Below, in pieces: positions 47,453-58,600 of a DNA stretch of 64,000 nucleotides (within the stretch, counting starts at the first letter, position 1; each line of letters begins with the position of its first letter). The stretch comes from Laguncularia racemosa (taxonomy: Eukaryota; Streptophyta; Magnoliopsida; Myrtales; Combretaceae). The position numbers and the translations under genes were made by a program. The stretch is from positions 7,378,001-7,442,000 of the forward strand of contig JBBMOL010000013.1 of assembly GCA_037954665.1 (NCBI GenBank), in the 5' to 3' direction. Under the pieces are notes generated by a model, which saw only the letters and a program-made list of their open reading frames with translations, ran no database searches and had not been told where the DNA came from.

Positions 47453-47837
47453 GTAAATCCTTGACTACTTCATCTAGTTTGTTTAAAGACATGGTAGAAG
47501 GGGGATGCTTCATATTCTGTATATATACATGTAATTTTCTCTTTTATTGCAAAGTTATTTTGAATGTTAATTTGTTGAGACATTTGTTAAATTTTATAAA
47601 ATATTCGAAGATATGACATCGTACATATACACATTGAATGTGGATTTTATGGAATGAGTACTGGTTTTTTACAAATTGTAATAATACATAAATTTTATTC
47701 TTGCAGTAGACCATATACATATGCAAATAATTAAAAACCCATCTCTTACCCCTAGTGAAATGCCTAACTAGCTGAGCGAAGGCATTGGACAGTCTTACAC
47801 GCAGATTTAGAGGAAATTCAAACTCTTAGGTGGCATG
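47453..47837. other. Spacer between the converging transposase and PMD pseudogenes
   Basis: AT-rich, no coding signal; probably the shared 3' ends of both transcripts. Confidence 0.45.
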
Positions 47838-49820
47838 CTAGTGGGGAGAATTGTCGAATGCTTGTGGTTGCACGGGACTCCACTGATGTAGTTGATTTGA
47901 TGATTCACCCTGCTCCATAGGTTGCTTCCCAGGGCATTGCCTTCGTAGAGTTGGCGATTTTAGTATAGGACCACTAATAGAATGCCGATGCGGCATCTCA
48001 TATTGGCTGAATGTAGGCCCTAAGCTAGGATCCACCACATCAGGATCAACATGTATCTGTTTGTCCTATGTGGGATTTCCCTCTGGCTCACTACGGTTTC
48101 AAGGTCGACATTGTCCTTTCGTTCATTGCCTCGCTAAAACCAGTTTAGCCCCCTCTTGGGGTTTTGATGTCGCAATTGGGGGTATAATGTAACCCCCCCC
48201 GCCGCCGCGGCGTGGTGAAGCATAAACCGAAGACCCTGAGTAGCTATTCTCACAATCGTGTCTATGTCCGGTCACAGGCAAATCTGTCGTAAGGTGTCAC
48301 CCCGCAAGTATGATGAAAACATAAATTAAGGTTAACATGATCATGTAATTATTTGGATATTAATTAGAGTGTATGTAAATCGTTCTTATAAAAAATCTAA
48401 GAATTGCTCCCATGCGGCCAATGTATCTCCTACTTATCGACCTATACCATTGTAGGTAGCTATCATGCATACCTCAAGGGCCCTCTATAGGAATGGCTCG
48501 ACCGATCCGCTATTTCCACATGTTTAAATACACTTCATATAGGATGGTCCAGTTGATATCAATTCGACCATGCAGGTTGATTTCATGTAACTCCAGTTAC
48601 GGGATATATTGGAACCCGCTGAACTGCTTAGCCACTCGATCTAAAAAATGCCACTCAACAATGTGGAAACAAATGAGTGACACCCAAGCTGTCCAAACTT
48701 GCATGCCAGTTTTGCAGAATTGCGATAGTATATTAATCAAATTCGCACCGTATGGCTCCCATTTAACCTAAAAGTAAGAAATTTTATTTATTTTAAATTA
48801 TAAATATGATTAATTGTAAGGAAATAAATATGATTACTAAAGTATTTGCGACATATTCTGCCTGTCCAGTGCATCCTAATATGTGCTAACTATGTGGGTA
48901 AGGTGGAATTGCGTGTCCCTCCGCATGTTCCACCGTATCGCCAATGGATATCCTATTGATATAAATAGTTCATCTCGACTAAACAATACGATGTAGGGAA
49001 ATCGTCTCAAGCCTACACTTGTAGCAATATGACTGCCCCTCCAATCTTATGTGTTGATGGTGAGGATGCGACACATAGTTGGCGATACAACCAAGCCAGA
49101 CATGTACCCCCCAGCTATATATTCTAGCGATGTCGAAATGTTCCAGCAATGGTAACCACATTGTGTGCACAAGGTGTTGGATTTATTAGCGAAGATAAAT
49201 CCCCCTAACAGCTGTAGATTGTATGCACCAGTAGCTTGATGTATGTGCTCCACATTGGCATCCGATGAGATTAGCCAGAACATATCATGAAGCCATATCA
49301 TACTAATGCACTTGCTTCTACAGTTAGACCTGGGTCTCGCCCCGAGCAGTTCCTCGCATAGTACTCCCCAATTTAGGCAGCTACTCCTTATAACTACCTG
49401 TCCATCTATAGAGAGTCCCAATTGGATCTCCACATCTATAGCATGATGGTAAACTTCCTTGGCATGTGGAATGTATGTGTCTCTGGACACCATCTGTCCA
49501 CCAATGTTGTAATCATGTGCCAATCAAGGGGTATGAACAGCAGTCGACTGACACCTTCAAATCCAGCCAGCTGCAAGCATGGCTCCATTCGCACTTTGAA
49601 TGGGATTGTACGCTCATCATGACGGAATGACAACTCATGCCATTGCATAATGAAGGTTGCTTGCTCCTATGCCAACAACATATCAAATGTTTTTCTATTT
49701 CTAATGCAACGTAAACTAATTGATTAGTAAAATGTCTGTTACCTCTCCATCCTAAACTACCTGTGATCAATGACTGGCCTGCTGCATTAAGGCTGAAGGA
49801 TCAAAAGGTTCAAGCTCTAT
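47838..49820 (-). pseudogene. Plant mobile domain (PMD) protein, MAIN/MAIL1-like, broken
   Basis: On the minus strand, about 49820-49740 reads PFDPSALMQQASH..., then a GT donor; the next exon begins near 49671 and gives MQWHELSFRHDERTIPFKVR, LAGFEGVSRLLFIPLDWHMI and LVDRWCPETHTFHMPRKFTI. A one-base frame change follows, then DVEIQLGLSIDGQVV, SCLNWGVLCEELLGARP, AYNLQLLGGFIFANKS and MWLPLLEHFDIARIYSWG, all standard PMD segments. 47838-48038 is a polar Pro/Gln-rich tail. PMD proteins occur as host factors (MAIN, MAIL1, needed for silencing and genome stability in Arabidopsis) and as cargo of transposons. Several frame breaks show that this copy is dead. Confidence 0.85.
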
Positions 49821-50880
49821 CTATTATGCAAAATGGTACAAAAAATTTACATTTGCAACCAATACAAATTTTTTCACTAATTAATTTTATAGCAATTAAA
49901 TAATGATATATTAAGGATTAATTCCCTTTGATTAATGGATAATTAATAACTAATTATTTTTATAACTCAGTTTACAAAAACATACCAATAATCCCACCTT
50001 GCAACAAATACAAAATATATCACTAATTACGTTTATAACAACTAATTAACAACTAATCACCTTTAATTAATGGATAATTACTAACTACTTACTCTTATGA
50101 CTAATTTTACTAAACCACACAAATAATTTACATTTGCAACCAATAATTTTTTTTTCACTAATTAATTTTATAGCAATTAATTAACGATATATTAACAACT
50201 AATTCCTTTTGATTAATGGATAATTAATAACAAATTAATTTTATAACTTAGTTTACAAAAGCAATAAATACAGAATATTTTACTAATAACTTTTATAATA
50301 ATTAATTAATCACATATTAATAACTAATTATCTTTAATTAACAGATAATTATAACTACTTACTCTTATGACTAATTTTTCTAAACCATACAAATATTTTA
50401 CATTTCCACCAAATACAAAATTTTTTACTAATTAATTAACGATATATTAATGACTAATCACCTTTCATTAATGGATAATTAATAACTAATTAATTTTATG
50501 ACTAACTTTACTAAACCATACAAATATCTTACATTTTCACCCAATACAAAAATTTTCACTAATCAATTAACAATATATTAACGACTAATCATTTTTCATT
50601 AATGGATAATTAATAACTAATTAATTTTACAACTCATTTTGCAAAACCAGACAAATTTTTCACTAATTAATTTTACAGCAATTAATTAATAGATAACTAC
50701 CAACTACTTACTTTTATGACTAATTTTACTAAACCATAAAAATATTTTACATTTCCACCCAATACACAATTTTTCGTTAATTAATTTCTTAGCAATTAAT
50801 TAACGATATCTTAATGACTAATCACTACTAATTGACTGTTAATTAACAATAACTTAATTTATGGCTATGTTTACAAAAAT
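49820..50880. repeat. About 130-bp tandem repeat array inside the MULE
   Basis: Units share ACCATACAAATATTTTACAT, CAATACAAAATTTTTCACTA, TTAATTAACGATATATTAA and CATTAATGGATAATTAATAA in order. Starts of one landmark (AAACCA-ACAAA) fall at 50112, 50382, 50513 and 50644, spacing 131 bp or twice that. About eight copies. The same units, inverted, occur at 63590-64000. Confidence 0.75.
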
Positions 50881-51039
50881 ACATTATCATAACATATATA
50901 CATAATTCATTTACTAATGTTAATTAACCATATATTAATAATTAATTAATTACTAATTAATAGTTAATTAATAATAACTACCACTTCAATAAAATTTATA
51001 CAGTATATATATTTACATATCATAAAATTAATGTAGTAT

Positions 51040-51463
51040 ACTACTTCAATACAGCAATAAAATTAAATATTTTCTTAAGAAAACATACCGTGATCTTGAT
51101 GAAAATATTTTTACACACATATTTGAGTAGATTAAAACCTGCGTAAAACACAAATTATGAAAACAAAAATTTGCAGAGTGAAGTTTTGTTTTCAAAGGAA
51201 ATTCAAAGATCGAAATGTGAACATATGAACTAAATTGAGAATTCGTATTTATATTGGAAAGTGTTGATGCAAAATTTTTCTAGTGTATTACTGTGTAAAT
51301 TTATTGTATCACTTTAAGTTTGCAGGTATATTTTTACAATAATTTTATAGGTTTGCAGATATACTTTTATAATAATTTCATAGGTTTATATAAACTTTAT
51401 AGGTTTGCAATATTACAAGTTTTCTAAGTTTGCATCATAGGGTTTAGAAAAAAAAATTATTTC
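51040..51463 (-). promoter_or_regulatory. Conserved subterminal region with TATA box, likely PMD promoter and 5' UTR exon
   Basis: Aligns closely with 63038-63385 in the second copy. On the minus strand both have TATAAATACGAAT (TATA at 51246-51253), then ATTTGTGTTTTA(C/T)(G/A)CAG followed by TTTTAAT and, some 50 bases on, a donor-like CG|GTATGTTTTC. This reads as a short untranslated exon, which would put the 130-bp array inside a 5' UTR intron. Confidence 0.5.
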
Positions 51464-51626
51464 TATTGAAGGCGCGGACCTAATCTACGCCTTTATTGTC
51501 ATTTTTTTTTTAAATACTAAAGTCGTATGCAAAATCTGCGACTTTGCAATCAATTTTAGTAATATGTTTTACAAATAAAATATTTACATAATATTTTTAA
51601 AAAATGCAATATTTAAGAATGTTCCC
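51464..51626 (-). repeat. Right TIR of the MULE
   Basis: Inverted partner of 43585-43725, ending in GTTCCC at 51626. Confidence 0.8.
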
Positions 51627-51636
51627 TAAATATATA
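51627..51636. repeat. Flanking duplication TAAATATATA, right of the MULE
   Basis: Identical to 43575-43584. Confidence 0.6.
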
Positions 51637-51956
51637 TATGCTTTTATCATTTTATCATAAATTAAAATAGCACGAAAAATAATGGAACTTGGATTATCTG
51701 AAAACCTATTTCAAAGGATTATTTAAACTAGGATTAAAATGCTAATATATTATGGAATCAACCAACATAAAAAGAGAAATACTTAAATGTTTTTTTTTTC
51801 CTAAAGGAGGGTGGTTTAATGGACTCACCGAATATGGTCTAACTCGCAGGGTTTGGTTCAATTGATAGTTGGAAGTTGTAATTGTCAATTCTTAAAATAA
51901 AGGATGACTTACTTAATTAAAAATTTCAAAATTTTAAAAATAAGAGTAGATATAAA

Positions 51957-52165
51957 GGGTTAATATCACATTTAGTACATAAATTTTATTAATTTTTATA
52001 ATAAATTATTTGAAAGTGAAAAACTTATAGTACTTAAACTAGATAATTATTGTAAAAATAAATAAATTTTAAATAGTTGATTATAAAAATGAATGAAATT
52101 TAAATAGTTAATTACAAAAAGTATAAAATTTATATATCAAATTAATATTTTTAAATTTTAAATGA
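51957..52165. mobile_element. Candidate small MITE upstream of alpha-SNAP
   Basis: GGGTTAATATCACATTTAGT...ACATAAATTTTAT at the left is matched in inverted sense by ATAAAATTTATATATCAAAT...TTAATAT at about 52117-52147. Between are two copies of AATTTAAATAGTTAATTA-like sequence. Boundaries are uncertain. Confidence 0.4.
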
Positions 52166-52199
52166 TTAATTATAAAAAATAGATTATGAGCATATAATT

Positions 52200-52643
52200 C
52201 CGCCGCGCAGGTGCATCTTGGGCCTCCATTTTATTTTTAAATTTCAGAGAGGCCATCCATAATTGGTCCATGTGGGAGGAGATTCCGGCTCTGGCCCAGA
52301 ACCAACATTGACCAGTGGTTGTAAGAATAAAAGGAAAATTCATACCAGAACGGAAAGCCCTAAAATTCAGCGGGCTCATTAAAGGTTACCCTGCGTAATA
52401 ATTTTTCTCAAAAAACTCTGAACCCATCAACACCCAAGAAGCCCAGTTCATTGACTTGTGAGATTTTGATTTTCCAAAACCAAAAGCAACAAATATAACT
52501 TTCAAACCTTTTCCCAAATTTCCAATTCGGACATCTCATAGCACTCATATGATATATAAACCACCCCAGGATCAGTTCTTCATTTTGATCAATATCAACA
52601 AACTTCGTCCCACGTATCAGACAAAACCCTAATTTGGGTTAAA
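52200..52643 (+). promoter_or_regulatory. Promoter and leader of alpha-SNAP
   Basis: TATATAAA at 52553-52560 lies 84 bases before the ATG. Upstream are three site II-type words (TGGGCC at 52219, GGCCCA at 52293, AGCCCA at 52440), which are common in promoters of constitutively expressed plant genes. The leader ends AAAACCCTAATTTGGGTTAAA; AAACCCTAA is a telo-box-like element that often accompanies site II. Confidence 0.55.
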
Positions 52644-55600
52644 ATGGGGGATCAATTTGCTCGAGGTGAAGAATTCGAGAAAAAAGCAGAGAAAAAACTC
52701 TCCGGTTGGGGTTTGTTTATTTCCAAATATGAAGATGCCGCCGATCTATTCGATAAAGCTGCTAATTGCTTCAAACTTGCCAAATCATGTAATTTTTATT
52801 TCTTTTTTTCCTTGTGATTTTATTTATTGGTTTTTGGGGGTTTCAGATTATCGATCCTTTTTTTTTTTTAAGTGTTGGATTGTGGGTTTAAATGGGTATT
52901 CATTGATTGCGTAGTTTGAGACTTTGCGTCGCCTTGGATTTTGGTTCGACAAGATGTCTGTCGTTTTGTGCTGATGTTTTAGTATGATAATATTTAGATT
53001 GATGGTATTGATTATCTTGATTAAGTTTTGTCCTTGAAGTTGGCATTCCTTTTTTTGGATAAATAGAAGTTGGCATTTCTGATGGAGACATAAATTTTAT
53101 GTTGGCTTTTTTGTTTCTTTTGATTCTGTGTCAATGCAGTGGGAATATAGAAATGAGAGGATTAAGGTTTTTCTTGTTAAGAAGGATGGCTTTTTATTTG
53201 GGTTTGGCTTATTGGAAGTTCTTGCATGCTCCGCTGGATTGTATCTGTTGCTGTTTTTAGAGTGTTGTCGGAAGGAAGATTGGTGCATGTTTTGTAATAT
53301 GGCGTTGTGCAGATCATTTTCTTAGCTAATGGCTTATAACTAGAGCTGTATGCTAAGGTTTGGATTTCAAACGGTTTTCTTGTATCCACCATTAGTTGCC
53401 ATGGTATTGCTGCTTTAGAATTGTCCAAAGATAGATTGGTGCATGTTCTGTAATGTGGTATTCTGAAGTTCACATTTTTAGCTTATACCTAAAGCTATAT
53501 TTCTGAGGTTTGGATTTAAATTGGTTTAAACATTTTAATGTTACCTAACTATTGCTTGATATTGAATAGAAGTAGAGTTATCAGTGAATCTTGAAATGCT
53601 GTTGTTCTAAAATATGATTTTACTACTTACCAAAAAAAAAAAAATGATTTTACTAATTGATTGGAAGTAATTCTTCCTTGCTTGGGATTTGAATTTGAAT
53701 TTTAAATTCTACATTGGTCTTCCAGGGGATAGAGCGGGGGCAACATATGTCAAGCTAGCTAACTGTCATTTGAAAGTGAGATATCTCTTATTCTTTCTGT
53801 TGCAGTTAGTGCTTTTTCTACTTGTTTCGTTCTCATCAATTACTTACTTGAAGAGTTTGTGTGGTGCATAGAGTGACAGTAAACATGAAGTTGCCTCAGC
53901 TTTTGTTGATGCTGCCAATTGTTACAAGAAGACATCTTCCAAGGGTATGTAAATGTGTTTTCACTGATACAGGACCTTATGTTTTCTCAGAGGGTTAAAG
54001 ATCCAATTCGATTTTTTCCTATTGAAGTTTTCTTGGATCAGAGTTTATTGCATCCGTTTCCTTTTGTGGATGGAAGAAAATCTATTTTGTTGAATCTGAT
54101 TACTACGTGGAGTGGATCCTTCAAGTTCACTGTGGGGCCCCATATGCATATATGTTATGCTATTTATAAGGCTGGGCATATTGTCTTTGGTTATGCTGTT
54201 TACTCGCAATAATATCAATCTTTTGTCTGAAGAGATATAGAAGCAATCAAGTAAAGATGATAGCTTTACTATGAAATATGATAACCTCATTTGGAGGATC
54301 CTTTTGGTTCAAATGCAGCCTTCTGGTTGTTAAGTGTGCATGTGCATAAAGGCAATTTTTTTGGCTATTTACTTTGAATGTTTTGTAACATTTTGCCGAA
54401 GAGATGATAAAGCAACATTGTTGAGGAAAGAGGTTATGTGGACCTTTATTTACCACAGGAAAAGGGGGGGAGAAAAAGAGAGAGAGGTTCTTATATCAAG
54501 TCATCCATGCATTTCCCACATTGCTTACAAGATATTTTATTTTATATATTTTTTAACTCTTTTAGTTGAGATGTGATTTCTCTAGCCATGTTTATGTTTG
54601 TGCAGAGGCTATATCTTGCTTGGAGCAGGCTGTGAATTTGTTCATGGACATTGGAAGGCTCAATATGGCTGCAAGATATTACAAGGTAGATAGTCTCTTG
54701 TTTATTCCATTGCCCACCTTTCATAAATTAAAGTTATACCAGTGTAACTTACCAAAAAATGCTAATAAAACATATTAGCAAATCACAGTTACTGAATTTA
54801 AAAAATTTGCTTTTTTTTTTTTGGGGGGGGGGGGGGTGCTCAACTCAAAACTCTATAGCTTCGCCTCTTCCATCTCTTGAGGATTCCTAAGTTTACACCT
54901 TCGTTTCATTGAGCCAAGAAACTTAAGTATCTCTTACTTAGTGGTTCATATAGTAAATTTTGTAAAAGAAATGAGAATTCTATCATAGCTTTCATTTAAT
55001 AGGATATAAATTGGAGTCTTAGATTCATAATATATCATTATCAGACAAAGATAGTTTTAGATGGCTTAGCATTGTTGGTTCCAATGTAACACCAAATGTG
55101 AATAAGTAAGATCAAGGCTTTCACATCCCAATGGAAACATCCTAAGAGGGAATCCACTGAAAAAGGGTGAGATGTGATATTGTTGATGTCCAGACCTTAC
55201 TGTAAGTTTTGGTACTTACCATAAATTTAATTTGTGAAGACATTCTGGTTTTCATGTAATCCCCTATTGATGTTCACATGGTGTTGTAGAATTACTGTGA
55301 GGGAAAAGTCAGATATGATTCATGTAATGCTTGAGAAAATGTGTGGTTAAATGGCTCAATAACACGTGTCTGGTTGTGGCCATTCCTTTTGCTTATCAAA
55401 GAAACTGTATTGTCATTGGGAAGCATGTTAGGAATATACTTAGAGTAGGAAACTGAATATTTTTTTTATTTTTTTTTATGCATTTAGGAAATATGGTTAG
55501 ATTCATATTATATTCTCTTTTATTTAGTGAGAGCTATCTTTTATATGAGGAAGGTAGGGGTTGGAAGGCTTTTAATTAAGTGGTTCTATCACATTAATAA

Positions 55601-58600
55601 ACAAGCAAGAAATTATGGAGAAGTTAGTCTCAACTAGTTTAGGAGTTGCCAGTAATGTAAGAGATTGAGAGTTCTCTCGTAACAAGTCCTCAAAACCCCA
55701 ATTCCAAATGTGTGGAATTCATCACAGGTTTCAATTGAAAAGGGAGGAACCCTATTAGGAACAAAGCCCTAAGTTTTGATTTATGGGAAAGTGACCCTTT
55801 AACTAGATCCCAAACCTGGTCCCATAACAAGTGACCTATCTTATCGAGGATATTTGGGCTGTTCTTTTTCTTTCCTGCAAATCTTGTTTGCATAAATTTA
55901 TGGCATGCACTACAGAAGCAGCAACTGCCATCACATAATTCTACATTGCCTTTTTTTTAAGAAAATTTTATGAATAATTTTGTCTATACATGTTCTGTCA
56001 AACATCCTTACCTACAAACCATCTATGTATATTGAGTCCTGCTTTTCATTCTTTTGGTTTTAAATACTCACCTTTTCAAATCCCTTCCTTCAACAATGGG
56101 ATTGACTTTTATGACATCACCTTCTGGAACCAATTTAATACTCTTACTAGATTGGGTGTTGACGCCCTTAACTATGATTAGAAACCAAATTTATGTTGAA
56201 AATTCTTACTACCTCTGACTTGATAATCAGCTAAAAATATTAAAAGGAGTTAGATTTCAATCAATCCTAGCTGCTTTTACAATGCTTGTATTGGAGAAGT
56301 GTTACTCATGGGCTTGGCTCCTGGTTATGGCTTGTGGTTCCACACTACTTGTGGCTACACTATAGCAGGATAGGAGAATGCCTTGATGAGACAAGCAATA
56401 ATCTTGGATAATTTTTTTGGTGTTTGATCTTGGATTTAGCTCACCTGCATTTTTGTGAATCTAATAATGAAAGTGAGACTACTTTCAGAACTTATTCACA
56501 CATTGGCAGCACTTTCTGTGTTTCATTGACTCCACACTTTGCAAATGACAGCAAATGAAATATATCGTCTGCATATCATAGACTGCTGCTGCTTAAAGAG
56601 GTTAAACAATACAAGCAATTTATGAAATTCTCAGCAGTTAGCACAAGGCTGAAATACAACAATTTCTGTTATTCCTTTGCAGGATATTGCCGAGTTATAT
56701 GAATCAGAGCAGAATATTGAGCATGCTATTGATAATTTTGAAAAGGCAGCTGAGCTTTTTGAAAGTGAAGAGGTGACAACATCTGCCAACCAGTGCAAGC
56801 AGAAGGTTGCACAATTTGCGGCACAGCTTGAACAGTAAGTTTGTCTTGGCTTAATAAGGAAGCTTCATATAGCATTTTGGTTGCCACAAAGAATTGATTC
56901 ACAATTTACTTGAAGTTGCTCTGTGATCTACCACAGCCTAAATGCTGTCTTTGGTCCTAGTTCTTCTTAATTTAGAAAAAGTTCACAATTAATAGAAAAT
57001 TTCATATCTTCTTTATTTTCTTAGGTACTGCTTTTATTGTTGGTTAAGGTATTTTTTTTTTGGGGGTGATTGAGGGACATGACCATAGAATGACTGGTTA
57101 CTTCTGGTTACATAAACTGCCCTACAAGCTCATGTAGTGGTTCAATATGGCTTGCGCTATATAGTTAACTCCAAAAAGTGTCCTTGATGGGATTTGAATC
57201 TAAGACCTCATTCAATTTGTCATGAGAGTGTCTTGGACCTTAACCATTAAGCCAATCCTTGGGGGAATTGTTGGTTAAGTTTTTGACAAATGAAAATTGA
57301 AATCATTGAATGAGGTGCAAGAACCATTTATTTGGCTTCTTTTAATAGTTCTTGCGGAGAAGTATGCTTTTAATATGGATCAAGCTGAACTGCGTTGAGC
57401 ATGATTGCCTGAGAAGAAAGTTAGAGTTGCCATAAACACCTGTGCACTATGGCATTTGAACATGAGCCCTGATATGGGCCGGCCAATTAAGATGTATCAG
57501 AGGAAAAAGGGGAGAGAAAAGGGTGGAGTAACAGTGGGAAAAGAAGGGAGTAATAGGGCCCAATCCGGATCAAGTAGTGGAAGAGGGGCTGAGGTGGAAA
57601 GGGGGAGCTGAGCTGGAAGGGTAGGCACGTGATGGAGAGAGAATAGGGACCTGTGGCAGGCAGGACGTGGAAGAGAAACAGCAAGGGGGGGGGACCAATA
57701 AAAGAATCATATATATAGTTGGTTAGAGGAGGTGGAGAGGGATGTACACACATCATTACAGTTAGTTAGAGGAGTGAGAGAGAGGTGGCTTGACGGAACC
57801 AGCCGTTGCATACCGGAGTGAGAGAGAGGGAGTTGTTCTTTTTTTTTGCTTTAGCCGTATAATTGTAAGGAATTTAGTTTGTAATCTGAAGTATAGAAGG
57901 ATTACTACAACACTATTTCCTATTTTAATTGAGAGAACATATCAAGCCCTAATCAGAAAATGTACATTACAGTTCTTCCTAGTATTGATCACGTGGTGCG
58001 TAGTTTGTGTGAGTAATAGAATCCAGGAGAAATTATAGTAGAAAACTAAATTCTTTTATTGATTTTTTCATAGAAGAAAAGTACAAACCCTAATACCTTC
58101 AAAGAAGGACCATGGGCAATATGCTCATACAATCTCTTATATTCTAAAAAAAATATCTGGCTGCTTTCCTACTAACTTCCCCTATTTGTAGTGGACTCAC
58201 CACAGACAATTGTTACTTAAATAACACAATGCCCCTACATGAGCAGAACAAAACAACACCCACACCCCACACCTACAACATTAATCTCTTGGTATGACAT
58301 CCACTAGTGACGGGGTCGTATCAATACCACCCCTCGTGAAAAGGCCCTTGTCCTTAAGGACCAATAATAGAAACACATCAGCTAGTCTGTCCCAATGTTG
58401 GCAAACTTAACTGCATGTGGTAAGGAAACAGCAAAGTCTGCAACTTCCCATACACAATCCTCACGCTCTGGCTCTTCCTCTTGCACAATCAGTCAAAATG
58501 ATTTATTAGGACAGTTGTGATTAGCTATAAAAGGCTGGTTACGTTTAAAACAGAGTCCTTTGGCCTTTTATCAAGATCTACTGCATATGAAAGTTCCCTA

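Larger units (their letters stand above)
43585..51626. mobile_element. Full-length Mutator-like element with transposase and PMD pseudogenes
   Basis: An 8042-bp element with inverted ends (43585-43725 and 51464-51626) and a 10-bp flanking duplication. Going rightward it holds a MURA-type transposase on the plus strand (44714-47452), then a PMD gene on the minus strand (49820 down to 47838), a 130-bp tandem repeat array, and a conserved subterminal region with a TATA box. The two genes converge, so each is driven from its own end. Both are broken. Relatives lie at 33603 and 62875. Confidence 0.85.

Noticed and set aside
51770..51805. Another MULE TIR-like word (AAATACTTAAATGTTTTTTTTT)
   Set aside because: Only about 20 bases resemble the TIR and the match does not continue; too short in AT-rich DNA.
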